DNA from: a bacterium | GTDB taxonomy: Bacteria; Acidobacteriota; Thermoanaerobaculia; Multivoradales; J023 | DNA: 64,000 bases | NCBI GenBank assembly: GCA_024226315.1 | Contig: JAAELT010000051.1 | Location: forward strand, 1 to 64,000 | Direction of reading: 5' to 3' | Shown: positions 20,369-26,902 of the stretch, in pieces | How the letters are laid out: the number at the start of each line of letters is the position of its first letter | How positions within the stretch are numbered: the first letter of the stretch is position 1 | The notes under the pieces: model-generated | Told to the model about the DNA's origin: nothing | Databases searched by the model: none | What the model saw: only the letters and a program-made list of their open reading frames with translations | Program-made: the position numbers and the translations under genes

Positions 20369-20546
20369 ATGGCGAAGGACACGAAGAAGCCCTCGAAGCC
20401 CAAAGGGCCGCGAGGGCAGATGATCCGGCGGGTTTCCTACCTCTGGCCGGGCGAGGACGCCGCGCTCAGGAAGGAAGCGGCCGAGAAAGGAAGTCTCGGC
20501 CGGGGAGGTCATTCGGAGGGCGTTGCGGGCCTACCTGAAGCTGTAG
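20369..20546 (+). pseudogene. Ribbon-helix-helix (CopG-like) protein broken by a 1-base insertion
   Basis: From ATG 20369 the frame gives MAKDTKKPSKPKGPRGQMIRR...YLWPGEDAALRKEAAEK. Reading on after removal of one A from AAA at 20486-20488 gives EVSAGEVIRRALRAYLKL and a stop at 20544-20546. The restored 58-residue product has the beta strand followed by 'S-x-x-E-V-I-R-x-A-L-R-x-Y', the classic ribbon-helix-helix DNA-binding pattern. As written, the frame instead runs on to 20593 with unrelated residues. The cause could be a true mutation or a sequencing error. It sits just upstream of the cargo gene pair and would be a natural repressor or antitoxin for it. Confidence 0.65.
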
Positions 20547-20626
20547 AGGGCCAGTCTCTGGTTGACGAAGCCGTGCCGCCGGGCGTATCGTAGACGCAGC
20601 GGGCCGTCGAGCCCCAAGGCGTGCCG

Positions 20627-21058
20627 ATGTTGACACAAGAAACCGCTGATGCACTGCTAGCGATGGAGAAGCGGAAGCTCGACGACAGCGTCTGGGGCTT
20701 CCCGGACTTGGGCGGTTCGGTCCAGGTGCCCGTGGTCTCCGCCGATGGCGAAGAGCACTTCATTTTCGATCTCGGCAGGGGCCGAATCAAGCTGTCCAAG
20801 GTCACCTACCAAGAGCGGCACGCTGTGGATCCTCTCGCCCGTCTCGATGTCGATGGCCCAGACCACATGAACCCAGACGGCGAGATCATGGCCTGCCCCC
20901 ACCTGCATCTGTATCGCGAGGGCTACGGCACGCGCTGGGCGGAGCAGTGCCCTGCCGAGTGGTTCACAGATTTGAGCAACATTCGCACCACCCTCGACCA
21001 GTTTTTTGACTACTGCCACGTCGTCGAGCCGCCTCAGGTCAATGTCGGGGTTATCTAA
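20627..21058 (+). CDS. DUF6978-like protein, first of a two-gene cargo pair
   Basis: The 143-residue protein begins MLTQETADALLAMEKRKLDDSVWGFPDLGG and continues with 'FIFDLGRGRIKLSKVTYQERHA...LARLDVDGPDHMNPDG...CPHLHLYREGYG'. I recognise this as the pattern of DUF6978, small proteins of unknown function often encoded beside DUF1828 proteins. The conserved His/Cys/Glu patches (DGPDHxNPDGE, CPHLHLYREG) look like a metal or nucleic-acid site. The stop is followed 1 base later by the next gene's ATG, so the two are co-translated. GTG at 20621 is an alternative start. Function unknown. Confidence 0.75.
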   Translation: MLTQETADALLAMEKRKLDDSVWGFPDLGGSVQVPVVSADGEEHFIFDLGRGRIKLSKVTYQERHAVDPLARLDVDGPDHMNPDGEIMACPHLHLYREGYGTRWAEQCPAEWFTDLSNIRTTLDQFFDYCHVVEPPQVNVGVI

Positions 21059-21059
21059 A

Positions 21060-21845
21060 ATGCCAACCCTTGAGCCGCAGATCAAGCACTTGGTAGAAGA
21101 CTACCTCGGCTGGCTTCGTGCGCGAATTAAGATTGAAGAAGTGCCCAGTCCTAACAACGGGTGGGTTTCCATCACAACACCCTATTTGGATAAGCACAAC
21201 GACTTCATTCAGATCTATGCTAAAGGCGATTCCGGTAAGATTGTACTCAGCGATGACGGCTACACTATTGATGAGCTAGAAAGGTCTGGTTGTCCGATTA
21301 ACTCCGCTAAGAGAAAAGAGATCCTGAGTGGCTCGCTGAGAGCGTTCGGTATTACGGAAGAGGACGGTGTCCTGACTACCGCCGCTAGCCCTCGAGAATT
21401 CCCGATGAAGAAGCACTTGTTTCTTCAGGGCGTCTTGGCGATAGGCGACCTGTTCTTCCTGGCGTCGCCAACGGTTGCAAGAGTATTCAGGGACGATGTC
21501 GAGCGGTGGATGGAGAGCGAGAACATCCGGTTCATCCCTACTCTCAAACTAACCGGAAGAAGCGGATTTGACCATATCTTCGACTTCGCCATTCCACCGT
21601 CCAGGCGGCTTCCCGAGAGATTGATCAAGGTCTTCGCCAGGCCGACCAGGGCCAGAGCGGAATCAATGGTCTTCTCTTGGGTGGATACGCGGGAAGTAAG
21701 AGCGAGGGAGACGCAGGCGCTTGCTATTCTCAATGATTCCGAGGAGCAGGTCCCCCAGTCGGTAGTGGGTGCCCTCGCCGCCTATGAGGTCACGCCGATC
21801 TTTTGGAGCGGGAAGGATCGGTACAGAGATCGGCTAGCGGCGTAA
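21060..21845 (+). CDS. DUF1828/DUF1829 protein, second of the cargo pair
   Basis: The 261-residue protein has an N-terminal DUF1828-like domain (residues about 25-120: 'ITTPYLDKHNDFIQIYAKGDSGKIVLSDDGYTIDELERSG') and a C-terminal DUF1829-like domain (about 150-255: 'HIFDFAIPPSRRLPERLIKVFARPTRARAESMVFSWVDTREVR'). Such proteins occur in prophages and mobile regions of many bacteria and have no settled function. The gene begins 1 base after its partner's stop and has clearly lower G+C and different codon use from flanking chromosomal genes, which fits recent acquisition. A role in defence or as a toxin-antitoxin-like pair is plausible but not shown by sequence. Confidence 0.75.
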   Translation: MPTLEPQIKHLVEDYLGWLRARIKIEEVPSPNNGWVSITTPYLDKHNDFIQIYAKGDSGKIVLSDDGYTIDELERSGCPINSAKRKEILSGSLRAFGITEEDGVLTTAASPREFPMKKHLFLQGVLAIGDLFFLASPTVARVFRDDVERWMESENIRFIPTLKLTGRSGFDHIFDFAIPPSRRLPERLIKVFARPTRARAESMVFSWVDTREVRARETQALAILNDSEEQVPQSVVGALAAYEVTPIFWSGKDRYRDRLAA

Positions 21846-21857
21846 GCGCGGCCCTCC

Positions 21858-22040
21858 TTAGAGCGCCGCGACCAGATCGCCCATGCTCCACAGCCGATTC
21901 GTGACCCCGGCCTTCAGCGCGGGCGTCATCCGAATCGAGCGGCGACGGGCCTTCGGGGCGTGCCGGTGGCCGCAGTCATTGCAGCCGTACCGCTGGCACC
22001 GCTCGCGGTCGAACCCGCCGGTGGGAGGCTGGCGCCTCAA
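21858..22040 (-). pseudogene. Transposase remnant (zinc finger plus C-terminal tail), IS1-like
   Basis: A 60-codon minus-strand frame starts with TTG just inside the right terminal repeat. It reads an InsA-like finger region ('QRYGCNDCGHRH') joined directly to 'RMTPALKAGVTNRLWSMGDLVAAL' and a stop. The second part closely resembles the end of IS1-group transposases ('...LRVTPAMEAGVTDRLWS...LVALL'). The whole catalytic DDE domain between them is gone. This suggests that the unit derives from an autonomous insertion sequence whose core was replaced by cargo. Confidence 0.6.
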
Positions 22041-22063
22041 GTCCCCCTACTTAGGACACGACC
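22039..22063 (-). repeat. Right terminal inverted repeat
   Basis: On the minus strand, GGTCGTGTCCTAAG-N3-GGGGACTT reads inward; the target copy CCGGCCCA follows at 22064-22071. Confidence 0.9.
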
Positions 22064-22083
22064 CCGGCCCAGGGGGTGAGGGT

Positions 22084-22824
22084 CTAGAGCTGGTCTCGGC
22101 GGCGTCCCACCAGCGCGGTGACGATGCCGTGCAGCGTCCTCACCTCGCGGTCGGTGAGCTCGGCGCGGGTGAAGAGGTTGCGGATCGCGCGCACGATCAC
22201 CGGCTTCATCTCGTCGACCTTGAAATAGTCGGCGCTGGTGAGTGCCTCCTCGAGATGGTCGATGAAGATCTGCAGCTCGCCGTGGGTGGCGCGTGGGAGG
22301 CCGGCTTCGATGCGCTGGCGCGGCGGCGTCTCGTCCGCGAACCGGAACCACTCGTAGGCGACCAGCAGTACCGCCTGGCCCAGGTTGAGCGAGCGGAACG
22401 CCGGGTTGAGCGGCACGGTGAGAATGGCGTCGGCGAGGACCACCTCGTCGTTGGTGAGGCCGATGCGTTCGCGGCCGAAGAGCACACCGCAACGTTCGCC
22501 GAGAGCCGACTTGCGGTGGATCTCCGCCGCCGCCTCGGCCGGCGTCACCTCATGCTTGACCATATCGCGCCGCCGGCCGGTGGTGGCGAACACCCAGCGC
22601 AGATCGGCGACGGCGTCGGCGAGGGTGTCGAACTGGCGGGCGCGGTCGAGCACCTCGTCGGCGCCCGAGGCCATCGCCCGCGCGTTCGGGTTCGGCCAGC
22701 CGTCGCGGGGCCGCACCAGGCGCAGGTCTTGCAGCCCGCAGTTGAGCATCGCGCGGGCGGCGGCTCCGATGTTGTCGCCCAGCTGCGGCTCGATCAGCAC
22801 GATGGCGGGGGCCAGATCTTCCAT
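22084..22824 (-). CDS. TrmJ-type tRNA/rRNA 2'-O-methyltransferase (SPOUT family)
   Basis: The 246-residue protein shows the TrmH/TrmJ knot motifs: 'VLIEPQLGDNIGAAARAMLNCGLQDLRLVRPRDGWPN' at the start, 'GVLFGRERIGLTNDEV' in the middle, and 'VPLNPAFRSLNLGQAVLLVAYEW' for the S-adenosylmethionine knot. The C-terminal extension with 'FKVDEMKPVIVRAIRNLFTRAELTDREVRTLHGIVTAL' is typical for TrmJ, which methylates ribose 32 of tRNA. The mobile unit has inserted 20 bp downstream of the stop, so the gene itself is intact. Confidence 0.9.
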   Translation of the reverse strand: MEDLAPAIVLIEPQLGDNIGAAARAMLNCGLQDLRLVRPRDGWPNPNARAMASGADEVLDRARQFDTLADAVADLRWVFATTGRRRDMVKHEVTPAEAAAEIHRKSALGERCGVLFGRERIGLTNDEVVLADAILTVPLNPAFRSLNLGQAVLLVAYEWFRFADETPPRQRIEAGLPRATHGELQIFIDHLEEALTSADYFKVDEMKPVIVRAIRNLFTRAELTDREVRTLHGIVTALVGRRRDQL

Positions 22825-22833
22825 CCCCCGATG

Positions 22834-23283
22834 TTATCGATTCGGCACCGGAACTCCGCGCACCTCGATCTCCGGATTGAGCCTCAACAGCTCGTGGGCG
22901 AGCTCGGCGATCAGCCCGCGATCACCGGGCAACAGCTCCCAGCCGTCGGCATGCCTCACGACGAAGCCTCCCAGGGGCAGATCGAGCCACGGGTGAATGC
23001 GTTCGATGTAGATCGCGTTCACCTCGCGCCGGCCCAGGGCGCGGTCGAAGACGACGTTGCCGTCTCGCTCGACGACGATGGTCTCGACCGCCTTGAGCCA
23101 CGGGATCCACATGATGGCGATGCCGAGCACGGGGACCGGGACGAGCCACAATGGAAAGGCGCCCGTGAGTATCTGGCCGATTCGCCAGAGGAAGTAGATC
23201 GTGATCGGGACCCACAAGAAGAAGGTGACGAGGGACCAGAGCAGTCCTTGCCGGAGGAAAACGAACTCACGGCGACGGTCCAT
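22834..23283 (-). CDS. Small membrane protein of unknown function
   Basis: The 149-residue protein has two membrane helices (about 15-35 and 45-65), then a cytoplasmic domain beginning 'VETIVVERDGNVVFDRALGRREVNAIYIERIHPWLDLPLGGFVVRHADGWELLPG'. The start at 23283 is preferred over 23322 because a strong GGAGGTGG site lies just before it. The protein resembles small 'PH-like' two-helix membrane proteins but no family is certain. It is part of a minus-strand cluster with another small membrane protein and a slipin. Confidence 0.7.
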   Translation of the reverse strand: MDRRREFVFLRQGLLWSLVTFFLWVPITIYFLWRIGQILTGAFPLWLVPVPVLGIAIMWIPWLKAVETIVVERDGNVVFDRALGRREVNAIYIERIHPWLDLPLGGFVVRHADGWELLPGDRGLIAELAHELLRLNPEIEVRGVPVPNR

Positions 23284-23326
23284 CTCGTCCACCTCCGCTC
23301 CCGTCGCGCGCGCCTCGCTCATCGCC

Positions 23327-23533
23327 TCAGTGGCGCGCCTCGCGCCACACCATTGCCGCCAGGCCGAGGAGCGGCACCGCGACGGCGCCGCTCCACGACG
23401 CCGGCACCGGCCAGCCTTCGATGACGATCGTCCAGCCGGCGAAGGCCCGCAGCAGGTGGACGAGGCCGACGAGACCGAGGAAAGCCGCGGCGGCGCTGGT
23501 GAACGGTTTCGAGAGATCGCGTGCTGCTTCCAT
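23327..23533 (-). CDS. Small two-helix membrane protein
   Basis: The 68-residue product is almost entirely two hydrophobic helices ('AAAAFLGLVGLVHLLRAFAGWTIVI' and 'WSGAVAVPLLGLAAMVW'). An AAAGGAG ribosome binding site precedes the ATG. No family recognised. It lies between the two-helix membrane gene and an unrecognised gene in the same direction. Confidence 0.65.
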   Translation of the reverse strand: MEAARDLSKPFTSAAAAFLGLVGLVHLLRAFAGWTIVIEGWPVPASWSGAVAVPLLGLAAMVWREARH

Positions 23534-23548
23534 GATGGTCTCCTTTGC

Positions 23549-24160
23549 TCAGACGTTGAGTCTGCTCAGCCAGTCCGGTCGCCGCCAGATCGGCGCCAGC
23601 CTCCAGGTCGATGGCGCCCGCGCCGGCTCGGGCCGGGGATCCTGCCTCGGCGGCAGCAGATCAGGGGTGAAGGCCTGGAACTGCTCGTCGCGCCAGAGGC
23701 GCGCAATGGACATCTTGTCCGTCGTGAGCCGCGCGACGCGGGACAGGTCGTGCTCGAAGAAGAGCTGCCGGAACGGCAAGCGGAAACGCTCGGCGCAGTT
23801 GGTGGCCTTGAGCGCCGGTACCGCCGGGTGTCCGCCGTAGCGGGGGTGCCGCAGAACCCACCAAGGATCGTAGTGCCAGCGCCCGGCGGCCAGCTCGGCG
23901 GCTGTCTGGGCGTCGAGGTCGCGCAGCGCGGCGAGGTCGGCGTCGATCTCGATCGCGTCCCACATCGTCACCTCGACCAGGCCAGGGCGCGGCTCGAGCG
24001 CCGCGATGGTGCGCGAGGGTGGCCACACCAGCATCAGCCGATCGACGTTGCCGCCGGCGTCGAAGAAAGGGAAGAGGCTCGCCGCGCCGAGCTGGGCGTC
24101 GCGCAGATGGACCTTCCGGCGATGGAGCGTGCTCGCCGCCACCGGGATCCGGAATCTCAC
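23549..24160 (-). CDS. Hypothetical protein co-translated with slipin
   Basis: The 203-residue protein begins with GTG overlapping the slipin stop codon (GTGA), so it is made from the same message. It is rich in Trp, Arg and Pro and has no membrane helix or signal peptide. No known family is recognised. 'GNVDRLMLVWPPSRTIAALEPRPGLVEVTMWDAIEIDADLAAL' suggests an alpha/beta domain. Its place suggests a partner of the slipin complex. Confidence 0.7.
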   Translation of the reverse strand: MRFRIPVAASTLHRRKVHLRDAQLGAASLFPFFDAGGNVDRLMLVWPPSRTIAALEPRPGLVEVTMWDAIEIDADLAALRDLDAQTAAELAAGRWHYDPWWVLRHPRYGGHPAVPALKATNCAERFRLPFRQLFFEHDLSRVARLTTDKMSIARLWRDEQFQAFTPDLLPPRQDPRPEPARAPSTWRLAPIWRRPDWLSRLNV

Positions 24161-25035
24161 GACCCCGACTCCGGCCCAGACCCTGGCTTGTCAAAGCCGG
24201 CCGCCGCCATGCCGATGACGCCGGGGTTGATCGAGTCGGCCATGCCTGAGGGAATCACCATCAGGGCCCCGCGCTCCTTGATCGACTCGTAGGTCATGTT
24301 CATGGCGCGGATCTTGAGCGCCGTCGGGTTGTCGACGTAGACCTCCGACGCCTTCTCCATCTGCTCCGCCACCAGCAGCTCGGACTCCGCCAGGATCACC
24401 CGTGCCTCCTTCTCGCGGTCGGCCTGGGCCTTGCGGCTCATGGCGTCCTCGAGGTTGGTGGGGATGCGCACGTCGCGGATCTCCACCGACTGCACGGTGA
24501 TCCCCCACTCGGAGGTCTTGGCGTCGATGATCGACAGCAGCTCCTCGTCGAGCGTCTCGCGCTCGGAGATCATGCGCACCAGCTCGGACTTGCCGATCAC
24601 GTCGCGCAGGGTGGTCTGGGCCGCCCAGCTGACCGTCTTCTCGAAGTGCTTGACCTCGAGCACCGCCTTCTTGGCGTCGATCACCACCCAGAAGAGCACC
24701 GCGTCGACGTTGACCGGCACGGTGTCGCGGGTCAGGGTCTTTTCGGCTGAGAACGAGGTCGAGCGGATCCGCATGTCGACGTTGGCGGTGATCCAGTCGA
24801 CGCCGGGCACGATCCACGAGATGCCCGGCTCGAGGACCCGGGCGAAACGCCCGAGGCGCAGCTGGATGCCCCGCTCCCACTGCTCGACCTGCCGCGGTGA
24901 GGCGGCGACGATCAACCCGAGGGCCAGCGGGCACAAGAAGAGGTTTCCGGGGACGTTCCACTGCACGACGGCCGCGATCGCGATGGCCGCCGCCAGGATG
25001 AGGGCGCTGATGATGTTGAGACTACCCTTCAACAT
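24157..25035 (-). CDS. Slipin/stomatin (SPFH, band 7) family membrane protein
   Basis: The 292-residue protein has an N-terminal hairpin of two membrane segments (about 5-45). An SPFH domain follows with the typical 'QVEQWERGIQLRLGRFARVLEPGISWIVPGVDWI...VDMRIRSTSFSAEKTLTRDTVPVNVDAVLFWVVID', and then 'LRDVIGKSELVRMISERETLDEEL', 'WGITVQSVEIRDVRIPTNLEDAMSRKAQADREKEARVILAESE', the coiled-coil segment. It assembles into membrane microdomain rings and often controls proteases. Start at 25035 is chosen because AAGGAGA is 7 bases upstream; the ATG at 25041 would sit directly against it. The start overlaps the end of the GntR gene, so the two are coupled. Confidence 0.9.
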   Translation of the reverse strand: MLKGSLNIISALILAAAIAIAAVVQWNVPGNLFLCPLALGLIVAASPRQVEQWERGIQLRLGRFARVLEPGISWIVPGVDWITANVDMRIRSTSFSAEKTLTRDTVPVNVDAVLFWVVIDAKKAVLEVKHFEKTVSWAAQTTLRDVIGKSELVRMISERETLDEELLSIIDAKTSEWGITVQSVEIRDVRIPTNLEDAMSRKAQADREKEARVILAESELLVAEQMEKASEVYVDNPTALKIRAMNMTYESIKERGALMVIPSGMADSINPGVIGMAAAGFDKPGSGPESGS

Positions 25036-25420
25036 TGGCATTCTCCTTCCACAAAGTCTCGACCAGCTGCGTCAGCTCGCCGACCCGCAGGCCGGCGCGT
25101 CGGCCGAGATCGATCAGCTCGGTCGCCTTGCGGGCGATCGAGCGGAAGTCCTTCTCTCCCACCGCGCGGCCGCCGCCGTTCTCGGCGACGAAGGTGCCGA
25201 CGCCGCGCTCGAGCCGCAGCAGCCCCGCGCGCTGCAGGTCGCGGTAGACCCGGGCGACGGTGTTGGCGTTGACCCCGAGCTCGACCGCCAGCGACCTGAC
25301 CGTCGGCATCGAGTCGCCGGGCGAGAGCGCCCCGCGGCGGATCAACAACCGGATCTGCTCACTCAGCTGTGCGTAGATCGGCACCGCGCTTCCTTTTTCG
25401 ATGTCTACCGCGAGCTCCAT
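25022..25420 (-). CDS. GntR-family (YtrA-type) transcriptional regulator
   Basis: The 132-residue protein has an N-terminal winged helix ('IYAQLSEQIRLLIRRGALSPGDSMPTVRSLAVELGVNANTVARVYRDLQRAGLLRLERGVGTFVAE') and a short helical C-terminal region, as in the YtrA subfamily, which usually controls adjacent ABC or membrane genes. The ATG at 25420 (MELAVD) is chosen because the -10 box lies only 6 bases before it, giving a leaderless transcript. An ATG at 25435 would lie inside the promoter. It heads the operon with slipin and probably represses itself through the palindrome at 25443-25464. Confidence 0.9.
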   Translation of the reverse strand: MELAVDIEKGSAVPIYAQLSEQIRLLIRRGALSPGDSMPTVRSLAVELGVNANTVARVYRDLQRAGLLRLERGVGTFVAENGGGRAVGEKDFRSIARKATELIDLGRRAGLRVGELTQLVETLWKENANVEG

Positions 25421-25426
25421 GAATGC

Positions 25427-25455
25427 AGTATACATATTTCTATTGTGCTAGTCAA
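25427..25455 (-). promoter_or_regulatory. Sigma-70 promoter of the GntR-slipin operon
   Basis: On the minus strand TTGACT (25455-25450) and TATACT (25432-25427) are separated by exactly 17 bp. The expected transcription start falls at or next to the A of the ATG at 25420, so the message is probably leaderless. Confidence 0.8.
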
Positions 25456-25464
25456 CTAGTACAA
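25443..25464. promoter_or_regulatory. Predicted GntR operator
   Basis: TTGTGCTAGT-CA-ACTAGTACAA is an inverted repeat with 9 of 10 arm positions matching. It covers the -35 box of the promoter, so bound GntR would block transcription. The CTAGT-N2-ACTAG core fits YtrA-type operators. Confidence 0.75.
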
Positions 25465-26212
25465 TACACTTTCTTCGTCGCGTCCCTTGACGCCGCGCGA
25501 AGAGAGGGTCACCGTCGCCCGCGGCTCCGCCACGCTCACGGCCCGGACGCGGCCGCGGCCGCGCAAAGTGACAAATCTCCTGCAAAGGGAGCCGACGGCG
25601 AACGTCGCCGGCACGTCCCGGAGCCTCAGGAACGTCCCGGCGACTGTTATCGGCGGCTCCCGGAGCGCCAGGGACGTCCCGAAAGAGGTCATCGGGGCCG
25701 TCCGGAAGCTCAGGGACGTCCCGAAAGCGGTCGTCGGGGGCTCCACTGGGGCGCTTTCGAGCCCTCGAGGCGGGGAATCCACACTATGTGTGGACGGTCC
25801 TACACTTTGCGCCGACTGGCGGCGTCCGGTGAAACGGCCACCGAGGCAGGACGCACGAGTGAGCGGCGGCTTGGCGAAAGACGTCAACCCGTGCACACAT
25901 TACGGCGAGAAGATCTCTGCGAAGACCCCCGGGTGCCCCCCGGGTGCCAGCCGAGTCGTAGTCGTCGGCGCGCTCGGCGCGACCAGCCGGGGACGACCTT
26001 CAATCTACCGTACCGAACTTGCCTCGCTAGGAGGGGTGCGGACTCCGTGCGCCATCAAGTCGCCTCGGCTGCACCTCGGCTGCAGGCACCTCGGCTGGGG
26101 TCGGCACCTCGGCTGGGGTCGATTTCTGCGGGGTCCAGGGCGGGCCCCTGGTCGCGCCCGTCTGCTAGGTCGCCTAGTAGGCGCCGATACAAGTCACGCG
26201 ATTGCCGTCGCC
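25465..26212. other. Repeat-rich intergenic region
   Basis: About 750 bp with long open frames on both strands, but none with recognisable domains or good start signals. It holds a 42-bp minisatellite (25585-25752), a small 18-bp tandem repeat (CACCTCGGCTGGGGTCGG at 26087-26104 and 26105-26122, differing in the last base, with a partial copy before) and a CCCCCGGGTG repeat near 25925-25945. It is best treated as non-coding until transcription is shown. Confidence 0.5.
25585..25752. repeat. 42-bp tandem repeat (about four units)
   Basis: Units start with CAGG(A/G)ACGTCCCG at 25627, 25669 and 25711, exactly 42 bp apart, with a more divergent unit from 25585. Read on the plus strand each encodes 14 residues of the type RDVPKxVIGGxRxL; both strands are open through the array. 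Confidence 0.8.
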
Positions 26213-26755
26213 TCAATCATCTCCAGGTCGGACGAAGCCGATCAGTGGTTTCTTCGGCGGGTCGGGTGACGTGAGGAGCGTCTTGACGTGCTCGAAGAGC
26301 GCCTCGATTTGTCGGTCGTGTTGAGCGACCTTGCGGGCGAGTTTCTCGTTGGAGGCCAGTACCTGGCGCAGGCGCACGAAGGTGCGCATAATGGCCACGT
26401 TGACGTCCGCAGCACGATCACTGCGAAGAACAGAGGAGAGCATTGCCACGCCCTGCTCAGTGAAAGCCCACGGCGGTTTCCGGCGGCCACCGCGGCCTCT
26501 GTTTGATATCGCATTTTGCGACATCAAAGCGCCGAACTCCTCTCGGGTAAGCCGAAAGGCGAAGTCCTCAGGGAAACGCCGCTGATTTCTCTTCACCTGC
26601 TCGTTCAGTCGGCCCGTCATCACTCCATAGAGCGCCGCTAGGTCGGAGTCCAGCATCACCTTCTGATCGCGGATCAGGTAGATCTGGCTGGCGATGCGCT
26701 CGATGGGTAACAGGGTATCCGTCTCGGCCATGGGCATCATTGTAGCCGTCCGCAT
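26213..26755 (-). CDS. ORF6N-domain protein
   Basis: The 180-residue protein has the ORF6N domain at about 20-105: 'IASQIYLIRDQKVMLDSDLAALYGVMTGRLNEQVKRNQRRFPEDFAFRLTREEF', then 'PWAFTEQGVAMLSSVLRSDRAADVNVAIMRTFVRLRQVL'. A coiled-coil tail follows. ORF6N domains come from phages (KilA-N/BRO-related) and are scattered through bacterial chromosomes; their role in cells is unclear. Starts at 26755 or 26731 (MAETDTLL) are both possible. It sits beside repeat-rich DNA, consistent with a mobile origin. Confidence 0.88.
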   Translation of the reverse strand: MRTATMMPMAETDTLLPIERIASQIYLIRDQKVMLDSDLAALYGVMTGRLNEQVKRNQRRFPEDFAFRLTREEFGALMSQNAISNRGRGGRRKPPWAFTEQGVAMLSSVLRSDRAADVNVAIMRTFVRLRQVLASNEKLARKVAQHDRQIEALFEHVKTLLTSPDPPKKPLIGFVRPGDD

Positions 26756-26902
26756 GACGCCGCCCGCCGTCCCACTGACTTGAGATGCCAGTGTGGCTTC
26801 TCAAGATCTCGAACTCCTTCTTTGTCAGAGACCGCGGGAACTCAGAGGACGCCACCCGGGTCTATCGACAACGAGGAGGACTGGCTCCAAAGGAGGCTCC
26901 CA

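Larger units (their letters stand above)
19926..22063. mobile_element. 2.1-kb non-autonomous transposon-like unit with TIRs and 8-bp target duplication
   Basis: The ends are inverted copies of GGTCGTGTCCTAAG (perfect over 14 bp, 19926-19939 and 22050-22063), continuing after three mismatches with GGGGACTT, so 22 of 25 positions match. Directly outside, CCGGCCCA is present on both sides (19918-19925 and 22064-22071), as expected for an 8-bp target-site duplication (9 bp if the shared G is counted). The unit sits between the rpmE upstream region and the trmJ-type gene. Inside are a Cys-rich minus-strand protein, a frameshifted ribbon-helix-helix gene, a DUF6978-like/DUF1828-like gene pair of visibly lower G+C, and at the right end a short transposase-like remnant. 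No intact transposase is present, so movement would need one in trans. End sequence and duplication size fit the IS1 or IS1595 groups; the family is an inference. Confidence 0.88.

Noticed and set aside
20483..20495. Programmed frameshift in the RHH gene
   Set aside because: The needed shift is +1 (or -2), without a classic slippery heptamer or stimulatory structure; a simple indel is more likely.
25585..25752. CRISPR array
   Set aside because: The 42-bp units are contiguous without unique spacers and there are no cas genes.
25487..26269. 260-codon plus-strand frame through the minisatellite
   Set aside because: No domain, poor start context, and it runs antisense into the ORF6N gene; the openness is explained by GC-rich repeats in a multiple of three.
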